DNA of 64,000 nt, from contig JBBBDQ010001935.1 of the NCBI GenBank assembly GCA_037127315.1, positions 2,657,501-2,721,500 of the forward strand, given 5' to 3'. The stretch is from Ascarosepion bandense. Taxonomy: Eukaryota; Mollusca; Cephalopoda; Sepiida; Sepiidae. Positions 41,011 to 51,497 of the stretch are shown here, one piece after another. The stretch's first letter is position 1. Each line of letters opens with the position of its first letter. The position numbers were made by a program, and so were the translations under genes. The notes beneath the pieces are model-generated. The model had not been told where the DNA came from. It did not search any database and was given only the letters and a program-made list of their open reading frames with translations.

Positions 41011-42189
41011 AAATGTACTAAAACCCAATATAATGTACAACCAGGAAACATGTTTAATGGAAATTGCGTAAGGACAAATCATTGTAAATTGGGATTGTCG
41101 TAAACTAGTGTTTCCCTGAATTCATTCACTACTCAACTATTGAACTACCCAAGCAAACGCGACATTAATGATATTTCTCCTTAAAAGACCATCGCTTCCT
41201 GCAGTATTATTTACTGCAATATTCTAGCAGTATTTGCTAGCAGACCTTCTTGTGTCGATGAGATTAACCAAGTAATTGCCTACAGTGAACTTAACTGCGG
41301 ATGCGAAGAGTTAGCCCTGCAAACCAGACGGTTACTTCCGTCACCATTACACTTAACGTGGAAAATTCTGTCTCCGTGCCGGTCTCTGTTAGTTACTGAT
41401 GATTTCCCTGAAGAAATGATGTTCACTGGAGAATTATCGTTCGTAAGATAAAACCAAGCCAAGAAATATAAAAAAAAAATTCTTATACACATTCTAAATA
41501 ATACGAAAAATATTAATTTAGTTAATTCAGGTATTACAATACTGTGCAAACGGTATCTGTTTTTCTATTAATAATTTTTTGTTAATATTTAAATCGTCAA
41601 ATACAAAGATATTTATATTTATTTTTTTTCGTACTTTTTAGTTATTTGTCAATAATTTCTCTTATATGTACTAATATTTTTAATGATATTTCATCATGAA
41701 TAACAAAATAGCCCAGATTATAATTGCGAAAAATAGGTTTTAAATATTGAAAAAGAATATTAATTCCAACAAAACACCCAGTTTCTAGAACAATGACCAC
41801 AAAAATGAAGGAATTATTATAATGACAGAAAAAAATATTTTAAAATTGTGGCTATATCTACGTGCTGCAGACGACATAATTTACCGGGAAACATATTACG
41901 TAGTTCGTTGCCTTGTAAAAAATGAAACAAAAAAGAAAAAAAGAAGAAAATAGAAAGATAACAAAGAACCTGCAAATAACGTAGACAGTCAGTGGTATTA
42001 AGAAGACGATGTTATTTGAAAACAGCTGTCAATAATGGAACAAAAAGTCTGCAAGTATGACTGGTAGCATAATGGAGTCTTTGGAATAATAACTAACATC
42101 AAGTATCTTTTACATTCCAGTAAAAAAAGAAAAAAAGAATGGAAAGTGAAAGGATATAGAAGAATAAACCTGTGATGATGTTTTATTTT
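41011..42189. other. No recognisable feature
   Basis: AT-rich; a minus-strand frame (41280-41549) begins with hydrophobic residues (LIFFVLFRMCIRIFFLYF) but is otherwise unlike any family I know. No recurrence within the window. Confidence 0.4.
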
Positions 42190-42810
42190 TTAACGTGTGC
42201 GACGCGAGATTGTTGATGACTTGCAGACGAGAGGCGCGACAGGTAAGTGCAGAGAACGTCGATAGAAGGTACAAAGATTATTATTATTATGAGACATCAA
42301 ATGAATTGAAATATGGCAGATGAGTGAACAAAGAAAGAAAAGAGGAACAACAATCAGGCAAAAAAGAAGAATAGAAGCAAGAGAAAAGAAAAATAAGAGA
42401 AAAGAGGAAAGAGAAAAAAAGAGAAGAAGAAGAGGCAAGAGAAGAAAATAAAAAGAAAGAAAGAAAGAAGAGAATAAAAACAAGAGAGAGTGGAGAAAAA
42501 TTAAAATGAAGATGAAGGCTATGGAAAGAGGAACAAGAAATTAAGATCAGAAAAGAAAGAAAGAAGGAAGAAGAGATTTAGAAAGAGGATAAGAAAAAGA
42601 AGAAGGAGAGAGAGAGAAGAAGAGAAGGGTAAAAATGTAAAGAATAAATAAGAAAAAACAAAAAAGAGAGGAAGAGAGAGAGAGAGAGAGGGGGAGAAAT
42701 AGAGAGAAGTAGAAAGGAAAACAAGAGGCGGCTTAAGGGGGGAATGAAATGAAAGTAAGAAGAAGAAAAACGAAAGAAAAGGAGAAGAAGAAAAAATGGA
42801 GCATTCAAGT
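42190..42810. repeat. Purine-rich low-complexity stretch
   Basis: AAGAGAAAAG, GAAGAAG and AGAGAGAG words, without a fixed period. Minus-strand Ser/Phe/Leu-rich frames here are artefacts. Confidence 0.8.
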
Positions 42811-42849
42811 AAAATAAAGGTATTAAACCAACAGTTATACAACTCTGAA

Positions 42850-43660
42850 ATATTTCACATTTCAAAATTACAGTACTGTTTGCATTCACGGAAAGAAAAC
42901 TACAAGACCCCCTACAGAAGGTACCTGTGGAAAGTGACAAAAAAGACTACAAATAAACTGTAAGAAAACTGAATGCATGGTCATCAGCAAAAAGAGCAGC
43001 CCCAAATTTTTTTTTTTTTTAATCATATCACCTCGAGCAAGGCGGTAACGCCACTAATGTGCAAGGGGCTACGTAAGAGTGAACAGATTGGAAAAGAGAA
43101 AGAAAGCCGGAAACCACATCCTAAACAGGAAACAAGGGATGAGCCTCTTCACCCGTTCAATAGACGTGGGTGGAGTGTGAAAATGCCAAATATAGATGGG
43201 GATACCAGAATCAAGCAAGTACAAAAATTTAAATACCTAGGAAGTGTTCTAACAGGAGATGAAAAAGTCGACACTGAGATCCGAAGGTGAATTGGCAAAG
43301 CGAAGGACGCGTTCCAGAAGCTGAGTAAAGTACTAAGACACAGAAAAATTTTACTAGAAACAAAAAAGAGAGTACTAGATTGATGTGATGTCAGTTCTTC
43401 AATACGGCAGTGAATGCTGGACAATATCATCGAAAATGAGGACAAAACTTGAAGCAGCGGAAATGTGGTTCTACAGTAGGATGCTGTGGATATCATGGAC
43501 CGAGCATGTGAGCAATGATGAGGTGTTAGAAAGAATGGAAACAAAAGGAAAATTAATAGTGAGCATCAGGAAGAGACAACTGAAGTTCCTGGGATAGGGA
43601 AACGTGGAGAACCATGATCACCTACGTCCTGAAACGACAGGCCACATAGAAGAAAAAGAA
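42850..43660 (+). pseudogene. LINE-B copy (late RT to C-terminus) split by a LINE-A insertion
   Basis: The left part shows remnants of the RT end and KTECMVISKKSSPK (to 43007). After an insertion it resumes DTRIKQVQKFKYLGSVLT, ILLETKKRVLD, YGSECWTISSKM, EMWFYSRMLWISWTEHVSND, and ends GGCCACATAGAAGAAAAAGA at 43660. The segment between KFLG and the terminal GKRD-type block is deleted at 43590. Frames are broken at 43290 and 43383. Confidence 0.75.
43008..43188 (-). mobile_element. LINE-A 3' end insertion with an inverted 5' segment
   Basis: A T15 run at 43007-43021 and AATCATATCACCTCGAGCAA... to about 43080 are the complement of the LINE-A tail and 3' UTR. The next 100 bp (43090-43188, GGAAACCACATCCTAAACAG, GATGAGCCTCTT) match, in the plus orientation, the block at 11965-12065 that lies upstream of another LINE-A. 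The opposite orientations of the two segments suggest inversion during insertion (twin priming) or two events. Confidence 0.6.
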
Positions 43661-43682
43661 GAAGTTGTTTGTTGTTGTTAAT

Positions 43683-44268
43683 TAATTGTGGTGCATTGGA
43701 TATCGGCTCGGAACGAGAAATCGGGGAGCCGAGTTCGAATTCCAGCTGAATTCCTTGCATTCACTTACGGGCAAATACCCTTGGGAAGGGTATTAATCCG
43801 CCTATTCCTTCCAGTTATGGGTTAAATAACAGGACATATTGGGTTCTATAGCCTTGGTCGGCAACCAGTCTACCGCAGAAAGCAATGGCAACCTACTGCG
43901 GGATAACCTTCTGCCCAGGCGTGTATCACGTATGGCACTTAACTGACTGACTGAATATAACAGGTGAACATATGATTAAGGCCTCTACTGGGCATAAAGT
44001 GGTGGATCGGTTTTATATTGTTATGAAGTAATAAACCGATCCCCCACTTATTACTAAATAATAATATAATACATATCTTCCCTTTCTAGCTATGGGTTAA
44101 ATAGCAGGACAGATTGGGTTCTATAGCCTTGGTCGGCAACCAGTCTACCGCAGAAAGCAATGGCAACCTACTGCGGGATAACCTTCTGCCCAGTAAGTCA
44201 TGTCTCTTTCGAGACACGATCGCCCAAGCGTGTATCACGTATGGCACTCAACTGACTGACTGACTCTT
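43683..44268 (+). mobile_element. tRNA-derived SINE with a second body monomer
   Basis: Head at 43683-43760 (A-box GTGGTGCATTGG, B-box GAGTTCGAATTCCAGC) and body, 3' terminus GTATCACGTATGGCACTTAA (43924-43955). Then comes the spacer with the hairpin GTGGTGGATCGG...CGATCCCCCAC (43999-44049), and a second body monomer without a head (44090-44268), ending ACTGACTGACTGAC. This is the plus-strand version of the array at 33.9-35.6 kb with two monomers. Confidence 0.85.
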
Positions 44269-44524
44269 TCCACACAATAAAAAACAAAACCCGATGGAAA
44301 AAAAAACAGGAAATGCCACAAAAAATAAAATAGAAAAGAAAAGAAAGAAAAGGAAAAAGAAAGAATAAAAGAAAAGAACCACTGAACAAAAATCGACAAT
44401 GATAATTGTTTTATCCAGATATAATTTAGAAAAGCCGATCAGGATAGATCGACCTCCAATCACACAGACGATGGAAAAGTTTGACCTCCACCTATACAGA
44501 CGATGGAAAAGTTTGACCTCCAAC
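44269..44524. other. A-rich sequence and a 31-bp direct duplication
   Basis: CAGACGATGGAAAAGTTTGA, then CCTCCA, occurs at 44465 and again at 44495, directly beyond the 3' end of the long LINE-B copy. The preceding 44280-44390 is an A/G-rich stretch. Confidence 0.6.
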
Positions 44525-44532
44525 CACATTTC

Positions 44533-46640
44533 TTCTTCATGTATGTGCCATGTCCTTTCAGGACATAGGCGATCATGGCCTTCCACGTCTTCCTATCCAT
44601 GGTAGCTCTTAGCACGCTTTCTCCTGTTACCCCACCTAACCCTCGCTCTGCCATCCACCTGCTCAGACCCGTCAAGTCTGTTACATGCTCCTTGTTTCTG
44701 TCTACCTTTCCCTCTATCTGACGTGTGGGCATCAGATTATCCAAGTTCACCTTCCTTATTACATGTCCCTGGAACTTTAGCTGTATTTTCCTGATCTTTA
44801 GTATTCTTTTCCCTTTCATTTCCATCTTTTCCAAAACCTCATCATTGCTCACATGCTCGGCTCATGATATCTGCATCATCCTTCTGTGGAAACACATTTC
44901 ACCTGCTTCAAGTTTTTTCTTTATCTTTGATGAGATTTTCCAGCATTCACTGTTATACTGAAGGACAGTCATCACATAGCAATAAAGTACTCTCTTTGGT
45001 TTTTAACAAAATTTCACTGTATCTCAATACTTTACACAACTTCTAGAATGCATCGTTGGTCGTGCCAATTCGCCATTGGATCTAAGAGTTGCACATTCCA
45101 TCTTCTGTTAAAATACTTCCCAGGTATTTGAATTTTTTCCTGCTTGGTTTTAGAATCTCCTATCTGTAGTTGGCATTTTGGGCTTCTCTTTTTGCTAATG
45201 AGCATGCATTCGGTTTTCTTGTAGTTGATTTTTAGTCCTTTTTTTCCACTCGCTTCAGCTACCTTCTGTAGGAGGTCTTGTAGTTTCCTTTTCTTGTCTG
45301 CTATCTGCACTGTATCAATTGCGTATCTTATATTGTTCGGACTGTGGCCGCCGATGACGAATCCTGGCATGACTTCTAGGGCCCCCAGAATAGTCTCGCT
45401 GTACAAGTTGAATAGATCTGGTAACAAGACACATCCTTGTCTCATGCCTCTTTCTATCTTTGTATATCTGCTGAATTCGTTTCTTGTACGTATGTAGTAG
45501 AGGTCTTTCATTACTCTAATGACTTTCCAAAATATGTCCAGGTTTTTGAGAATTTCTATCAATTCTTTGTAGCGTACTTTGTTGAACGCCTTTGTGTAGT
45601 CTTGTGGTGATACCGAGCAAAAGCGATGGACTGGATGTTTGCGCTTTCACGACCAAAAAGCAAATGACCAAAAGTCGTCGCTGCGCTGCTGGCTCCGTGC
45701 AGATGTTCCAGTTGAAAACTAAAAATTAATTAAATATTAAATTTCCAGTTCGCAAGCCTACGCGAATTTTATTTATCAGCCAATGGGAAGCCCAGAACCA
45801 AATACAAGTGTGAAATCCCAAATGACCTGCTGTGATCCAAAAAGAAGATATAAAAAGCGGATACAGAAAGCATCGACAGACAGACCGATTCGAGGAGAAG
45901 AGAGTAATTAGTATCTCCCTTGACCGAATCAAGCGGCTTACTACGCTCGCCTCCCTTACCTCTTTCCTTCTTCCCTGCCTCAAAAACTACTTACTGACCT
46001 AAGGAGCGAATACATCAAAGACATTACTTACTTACACGCTCCCAAATTCCTAAGCATTAATTCTCTTTCAGCAGTCTATTGCTATGAACATTTTAACCTC
46101 CGTTGGACCTATACTTCAAATATTACTTTAATTGTAAAAACATTAATTGATATGTGTATATATAAAATGTTATTTTTCTACTCAAATTGCCTTTCTTGGT
46201 TTATAACCTTTCTTTATGACTTATAGTGTGCTATCTACAACAAGGCCAAATTCCGTTAACCTGCAACAGTATACAACTACCCTTCACTAGAACGGACACC
46301 GACAACTAACAGAAAAAGAATAGATAAGCAACCCACTATAGTCTATAAAACACTGGTACACATCCTTTCTCATTTGCATTTCACTTTCTGATAGCATTCT
46401 AAGCATAAATATTGCTTTCCTTGTTCCAGTGTTTTGACGAAACCGCATTGTTTTTGTCCTGTCTCTTGTCTGATACGTTTTTTGTGCTTTATTTCGCAGG
46501 ATTCGGATGATGAGTTTTGTTATGTGGTTCATTGAACTGATTGTTCGGTGGAGTTCACATTCGTTTGCACCTGGCTTCTTAAACAGTGCTATGAAAATCG
46601 ATCAGCTCAGGTCGTTCGGTATTTCACCACTGTTATAAAT
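44533..46640 (-). pseudogene. LINE-B reverse transcriptase and C-terminal region, inactivated
   Basis: Minus strand: RNKAAGPDGIV (near 47000), EIYNSGEIPNDL, stop, IFIALFKKPGANECELHRTI, SSMNHITKLIIRIL, TGTRKAIFMLRML, YQCFIDY | TKAFNKV (split by an LTR-like insertion), IERGMRQGCVLLPDLFNLYS, NNIRYAIDTVQIADKKRKLQ, KKTECMLISKKRSPKCQLQI. It then continues HVSNDEVLEKMEMK and AMIAYVLKGHGT. The catalytic box reads YAID where the family has YADD, so the RT would be dead. The region 45032-45562 is a 176-codon clean frame. Confidence 0.85.
45603..46338. mobile_element. Candidate solo LTR inserted in LINE-B RT (736 bp)
   Basis: TAGTCT occurs at 45597-45602 and at 46339-46344. Removing 45603-46338 plus one copy restores continuous LINE-B codons (FIDY to TKAF), so the boundaries are firm. 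The insert begins TGTGGTGATACC and ends CAACCCACTA, not a clean TG...CA. On the plus strand AGCCAATGGGA (CCAAT-like, 45778) lies 70 bp before ATATAAAAAG (TATA-like, 45848), an LTR-type promoter layout. No coding frame or TIR was found. It could instead be another non-coding insertion. Confidence 0.6.
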
Positions 46641-46644
46641 TTCA

Positions 46645-46954
46645 TATGTGCGTTGTAGTGCATTGGATATCGGCTCGGAACGAGAAATCGGGGAGCCGAG
46701 TTCGAATTCCAGCTGAATTCATTGCATTCACTTACGCGTAAGTACCATTGGGAAAGGTAGTAATCCGTCTCTTCCTTCCAGTTATGGGTTAAATAACATG
46801 ACTGATTGGGTTCTATAGCCTTTGTCGGCAACCAGTCTACCGAAGAAAGCAATGGCAACCTACTGCGGGATAATCTTCTGCCCAGTTAGTCATGTCTCTT
46901 TCGAGACATGATCGCACCAAGCGTGTATCACGTATGGCACTTAACTGACTGAAT
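46645..46954 (+). mobile_element. Full-length tRNA-derived SINE in LINE-B RT
   Basis: Head with A-box TAGTGCATTGG and B-box GAGTTCGAATTCCAGC, body GGGTTAAATAACATGACTGA, CCGAAGAAAGCAATGGC hairpin region, CATGTCTC/GAGACATG hairpin and the terminus TATCACGTATGGCACTTAAC. It interrupts the LINE-B codons for GIE and EIYNSG, with a few codons lost at the junction. Confidence 0.85.
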
Positions 46955-47028
46955 TTACTCTATGCCAAAATCGTCTAAGGCTGTCAGCGTTTATATTACA
47001 ATGCCGTCTGGTCCAGCTGCTTTGTTTC

Positions 47029-47502
47029 TTACGGCATATCACGTTGAATACACCGGTTCTCGTTCGATCACCGATCAAAATTGAGCCTGGTCAGTACTTA
47101 GATGGGTGACTACTTGGGAATACCAGGCGCTGTAAGCGTTCAGTGACGGATGTGCGTTGTGGTGCAGTAAATATCGGCTTGGAAAGAGAAATCGGTGAGC
47201 CGAGTTCGAATTCCAGTCGAGTACCCTGCATTCACTTCAGCACTTGTACCCTTGGGAAAGGTATTAATCCGTCACTTCCCTCCAGTTATGGGTTAAATAA
47301 CAGGATGGGCTTGGAGGCAACCCATCTAGTGTTGGTGTCACAATAAAAACACCCGTGGTAGCCCTGGCGAAGCATCAAGTATTCAGCTATTTGACAAGAT
47401 TATGAATTTCGTTGCAAACTGCGCCAGAGTTCCAAATGCATTGGGAATACTGGAGGGGTGTAGTGAGTTCTATCTCGGCCAAGGCCGCAAGACGACGACG
47501 AC
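47029..47502 (+). mobile_element. Composite SINE: 5S rRNA-derived head joined to a tRNA-derived head, with target duplication
   Basis: 47029-47137 aligns to animal 5S rRNA: TTACGGCATATCACGTTGAA at the start, ACACCGGTTCTCGTTCGATC, then GTCAGTACTTAGATGGGTGA (the pol III internal promoter region) and AATACCAGGCGCTGTAAGC. About 20 bp later comes the tRNA-like head (GTGGTGCAGTAAATATCGG; B-box GAGTTCGAATTCCAG) and a SINE body up to a (GAC)n-type tail at 47490-47502. GTTTC at 47024-47028 is repeated at 47503-47507, and LINE-B codons flank both sides, so the unit was inserted as a whole. Vertebrate AmnSINE-like families have similar 5S/tRNA chimeric heads. Confidence 0.85.
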
Positions 47503-47509
47503 GTTTCAG

Positions 47510-48870
47510 TTTAGCCATTGCAGTTTTCACTTCGGATTTTAATATTTTCTGTCCGTCAATGTCTTTGTGTATTGTTGGTTGCTCTCTCTTGTCTCGGATG
47601 ATATCTTTTATATATTCTTTCCATCGTTTGAGTATTTATCTAATATGAGCGTTCTATCCTTGGATTTTATACATTCTGTTGAGGAGCATGTCCTTTCTCC
47701 AGTTAGTTCCTTATTTCTTTATGTATATCTCCTTCATTAGTCGTGCTCAATCTCTCTATTTCTGCGTATATGTTGCTGAGTCATTCCTCTTTAGCCTGTC
47801 TGATTTGCTCTTGATTTCTTTGTGTAGTTTTCTTTATTCCGTTCCATGTCTTTGCATCATGTCGAGAATCTCTTCAGTCATCTACTCGTTTTTTCTTCTA
47901 CATCTGATTTCTTTTGGGACGATGTTTGTTGATGCCACTAGTTTTTCCTTTAGTGAGTCTCATTTCAAGCCTCCGTTTCCTAGTTGTTCCTCGTAATTGT
48001 TTTTCAAACTGTCAGTGTATTTTTCCTGCAAGTCGAGATCATTCACGATTTTGTTGTATTGCAGTCTGGGTGCTTCACTGAGTTTCTTCAGTCTCGGAAG
48101 TTTCATTCTTAGTTTGCTGATAACTGGGAGGTGGTCGCTTCCACAGTCGGATAAGTTTTGCATTAAACCACTGCGTTCCTGAATCTCCTGTTTTGTGGTT
48201 ATATAATCGATTTGGTTTTCCGTGTCACCTCCTGTGCTTTTCCATGTCCATAAGCGTCTTGGGCGTTCTTGAAACCAGGTGTTGGTTATTACCTGGTTAT
48301 TTGCTGTGCACCATTAATCCTATTTTTCTCCTTGGTCACTGCGATTTCCAGTTGTCTCCTCTTCCCTCTCCTTACTCACCTTGGCATTCAAGTCTCCCAT
48401 GATGATTCTAATTTCTTGGATTTTTCACTGAGCCTTGGCATTGTCAAGTATGGAATAGAAAGATTCTATTTCTTCCTCAGTGCTTTGCGTTGTTGGGGAA
48501 TAGACTACTATAATAGCTTTGTTGAAGGTCTCTTCATTTTGACCAAGAGGACTCTTTCAGATAACTTGCCAGAACGCGTTCCTTCATTTTTGCGTCCAGT
48601 ATTAAGCCGACTCCCTGTTCGTTACTTTTAACTCCTGCGTATATTATCCTGTGGTTTCGCTGCTGAAGTTTCCATTGTTAGGTCATCTAATTTCGCATAT
48701 TCCCAGAATATTTATGTTCAATTTGCTCTTGCTTGACATTCTTGAGTTGCTCACAGTTGTTAAGCGTCCTGATTTTCCATATCCCTTTGGTAATATCCCT
48801 TTGTTTGTTGCGCGCAGTCGCATGGTAACGATCCATAGACACCTCTTGCTCATGTCGTTTCTTTCCGGGT
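47510..48870 (-). pseudogene. LINE-B endonuclease and linker, inactivated
   Basis: The minus strand shows EQGVGLILDAKMKERV, VITNTWFQERPRRLWTWKST, ENQIDYITTKQ and CGSDHLPVISKLRMKLPRLK, the conserved end motifs (N-TWF, IDYI, SDH) of an APE-type LINE endonuclease that nicks target DNA. A linker with RWKEYIKDIIRDKREQPTI and DGQKILKSEVKTAM leads to the RT. This domain is what similarity searches often label craniofacial development protein 2-like. Stops and shifts occur between 48420 and 48650. The SDH catalytic box is intact. Confidence 0.8.
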
Positions 48871-48899
48871 GAGAGTCAAATTCCGAAGAATTTTGTCCG

Positions 48900-49485
48900 A
48901 TTCACGCCTATAGGATACAAATCCTATATCATCCATCAAAAACATAAAATAAATTGCACACCCACAAAATCGGATTCAAACGACTACAACATTTGGGAAA
49001 ACCCCAAAGTAAAATTGCACACCCACAAAAGTGGATCCAATCGGCTAAAGCTTTTCTAAATCACAAATCAGTGTGAAAAATCATATTCTGAATCCTGATT
49101 GGTTGACAAATCGATAAATTCAAAAATACGTCAGCAAAACGTTTTTTTTTCACAGCTAAAGAAAAAATCGTTTTGGGATCCTCCCACGTGGCCAGAATTC
49201 TATATTTAAGGAGGTTACCTGACCGGTCACAGCAGTCAGTCAGCCAAGAAGGTCAGTGAGAGACAGCAGTTCGGTAAATCCATCATTTAAGCAAGCAGTC
49301 AATCTGTCAGCCACGCCAGTCAATCCCGAGAGACGCAGTATCAGATACACGCATTCCGATAGGCGCCTACATCTAAGTGACCAGTGCCGACAAACTAATC
49401 CTTTGCCCACTCAACCGTTACGAACAGAAGGAAGAGAGAGGAAACACATGCAAGGGCCATAAAACGTTTCACATCTCTCAACAGC
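48900..49485 (+). promoter_or_regulatory. Promoter- or LTR-like segment with direct repeats, CCAAT and TATA boxes
   Basis: AAATTGCACACCCACAAAA starts two 36-bp direct repeats (48951-48987 and 49012-49047). TGATTGGTTG (inverted CCAAT) lies at 49096 and TATATTTAAG at 49201, followed 25-35 bp on by a likely start region rich in CAGTCAGTCAG words. No long frame follows; LINE-B 3' sequence starts at 49489. The layout suggests an LTR U3/R or a pol II promoter. Boundaries and target duplication were not found. Confidence 0.4.
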
Positions 49486-49488
49486 CAT

Positions 49489-49725
49489 GGGACATGCAAT
49501 GAGGAAGGAGAGCTTGGAGAACCTGATACTAACAGGCCGGATAGAAGTAAAAAGAGACAGGGGAAAGCAGCGGATAACATAATTGAAGGACCTGATCAGG
49601 TGGATGACGGAACAAGGGTTGCATGGTGTAACAGTAGAAGGCGTGCTAAGAGCCACCAGGGACAGAGAGATGTGGAAAGCCATGATCGCCTACGTCCAGA
49701 AAGGACATGGCACATAAAAGAAGAA
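49489..49725 (+). pseudogene. LINE-B 3' fragment with tail
   Basis: From GHAMRKESLENLILTGRI to AMIAYVQKGHGT, then ACATAAAAGAAGAAG at 49712-49726, in the standard LINE-B order with one stop. Strongly 5'-truncated. Confidence 0.8.
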
Positions 49726-49734
49726 GACTAGACG

Positions 49735-50640
49735 TGTCAAAAGTTTAACCGGAAAGGAATAAAATCGTCTATTAAACACATACTACATTCAGTTGAACAC
49801 AGAATAAACAACGATTCCTCAACTGAAGATATTTTCTATAGACACACTCATTACTACAACACAGCCCTAAAAACAGTGGCTATAAATGCAATGATATTGA
49901 ATATTATATGCAGAATAATAATAATAACCAACATAATCGAAACAGAAAAACAATTTGGTAGAAACCACCATTTAAGCAAATATTTAGTACCAAGTTAGGT
50001 AATAAATTCCTTAACCTAGTTCAGAAACACTTTCTAACTAATAACCCCTTTAGCTAAATTTTTAATAAAAATACCCTGAAGCTTAGTTATAGCTGCACTC
50101 ACTGATCTTGATATGATAATAAAAAACAAAATAAAATCCTAAAACATAACGAAATTAATCCTAACCTACTTATTACAAATAACGATAAAACAATAATTCT
50201 TGTAATGGTCATAACCCTAACGTATGTCCTCTGCAAAATAAATGCCTTACAAATTCTATTGTATACCAAGCTACCATCTTTACTGCTGAAAATCCCAATC
50301 TTACCAAATAGTATATTGGTAATACTAAGAATAGTTTTAAAACACAATTTTATTAGAATGTCCCATCCTTCAATTATAAAATCTATAGCCATTTAATTCC
50401 CTCCCCAAAGGCTACTGGCATTTAATTAAAAGATGCAAATAAAACTCCTACAGTTAAATGGAAAATATTAACAAAACCTAAAGCATGTAAATTGTTACAT
50501 AAAATATGATTCCTTTGCTTAAAAGTAAAAATCCAAATAATTAAATTCCCCAAAACTAACTTATTAAACCAACGTAGTGAAATCACTAATTACTGCTATG
50601 ATAAGATTATTAATGCTCTTAAATATATCTAGAATTATCT
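49735..50640 (+). pseudogene. PLE-4: late RT to GIY-YIG tail, heavily decayed
   Basis: Frames in order give SSIKHILHSVEHRI, STEDIFYRHTHYYNTALK (end of RT), NKCLTNSIVYQATI (50238-50280), a GNTKNSFKTQFY block (GIY-YIG core, about 50325) and TPTVKWKILTKPKACK with NLLNQRSEITNYC (C-terminal tail). Stops occur every few tens of codons. It begins right after the LINE-B tail, on the same strand. Confidence 0.65.
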
Positions 50641-51107
50641 CAGTATGTTTACTATTTGCTCTTATCTTTAAAAACCTATCCCTTTTTAATTATATTCCTT
50701 AAAACCTAACTTATTTAAGTTGTTTTTTATCACCGTCATCTTTTATTTAATGCTTATGTTTCTAAAATCTCACTTTTGTTCTTTATCTCATTTAACTGGG
50801 TTTTCTATAACAACAAAACCCTTTAAAAGTTTTTTAACTTTTTTTTATAATTTTTATCTTTTAGTTTTTATTTATATTTTTATTATTTCTTTCAATTCTT
50901 TGCTTTTTGTACATCAGTTACTGTTTAATTTTTTCTAGTTTAAAATTTTGACATGTTTAGTCTTTTATCGCTACACATAGATACATTTTTCGGAGCGGTC
51001 TCCACTCACAATTCTATTAAAATGTAATAACCTACCCCCCACTTTATACATCTAATTTAATTGCCTATTTTATTTTTAGTTTAATTTTATTTTTTCAAAA
51101 CTCCTTA

Positions 51108-51112
<5 letters not shown>
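50641..51112. other. AT-rich sequence, possibly PLE-4 3' flank
   Basis: T-rich with a hydrophobic 72-codon frame (50720-50938) that is a composition artefact. CATTTTTCGGAGCGGTCTCC at 50984 may be a terminal motif. Nothing else supported. Confidence 0.35.

Positions 51113-51160
<48 letters not shown>
51113..51160. repeat. (TA)n microsatellite
   Basis: About 24 TA units; a second run of similar length lies at 51344-51393, with 180 bp of unrecognised sequence between. Confidence 0.95.
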
Positions 51161-51163
<3 letters not shown>

Positions 51164-51341
51164 CAAGTAAATTAACCACATTTTACTGCTGAAGCTTTAT
51201 AGCTACTGAGTGGCAGTATGCTATTATCATAATGAGTTTATATATTTCCCCAATAAAAACATTTATTAGTGAGGGGAAGTTCATTTGAAGAACAAAATGT
51301 GTTACGTGGTACATTTTCATTTCGTCATTCAATTATCCGCC

Positions 51342-51395
<54 letters not shown>

Positions 51396-51497
51396 AACGA
51401 TGCATTTAACGATGTTTGGTGAGTTTCAATCACTGTTATAGTGAGCTTACTCTCACTGTGGCTTTGCACATATCTAAACTTTGAGATTGTAGTTAAA

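Larger units (their letters stand above)
44525..48890 (-). mobile_element. Longest LINE-B copy, minus strand, with three nested insertions
   Basis: Endonuclease (about 48870-47960), linker (47960-47510), RT (47020-45030) and C-terminal region (45030-44530) appear in order on the minus strand, with the CACAT(G)AAGAAGAAA tail complement at 44533. Insertions at 47029-47502, 46645-46954 and 45603-46338 account for about 1.5 kb, leaving roughly 2.8 kb of LINE. Codons resume in the same order across each insertion. The frame is broken by stops throughout. This copy shows the family layout that the eleven truncated copies lack. Confidence 0.85.

Noticed and set aside
42190..42940. Overlapping Ser/Phe/Leu membrane-like frames
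   Set aside because: Pyrimidine-rich complement of a purine-rich low-complexity tract.
47029..47137. Functional 5S rRNA gene
   Set aside because: Several substitutions and a short deletion relative to animal 5S, and it is embedded in a retroposed unit with target duplication.
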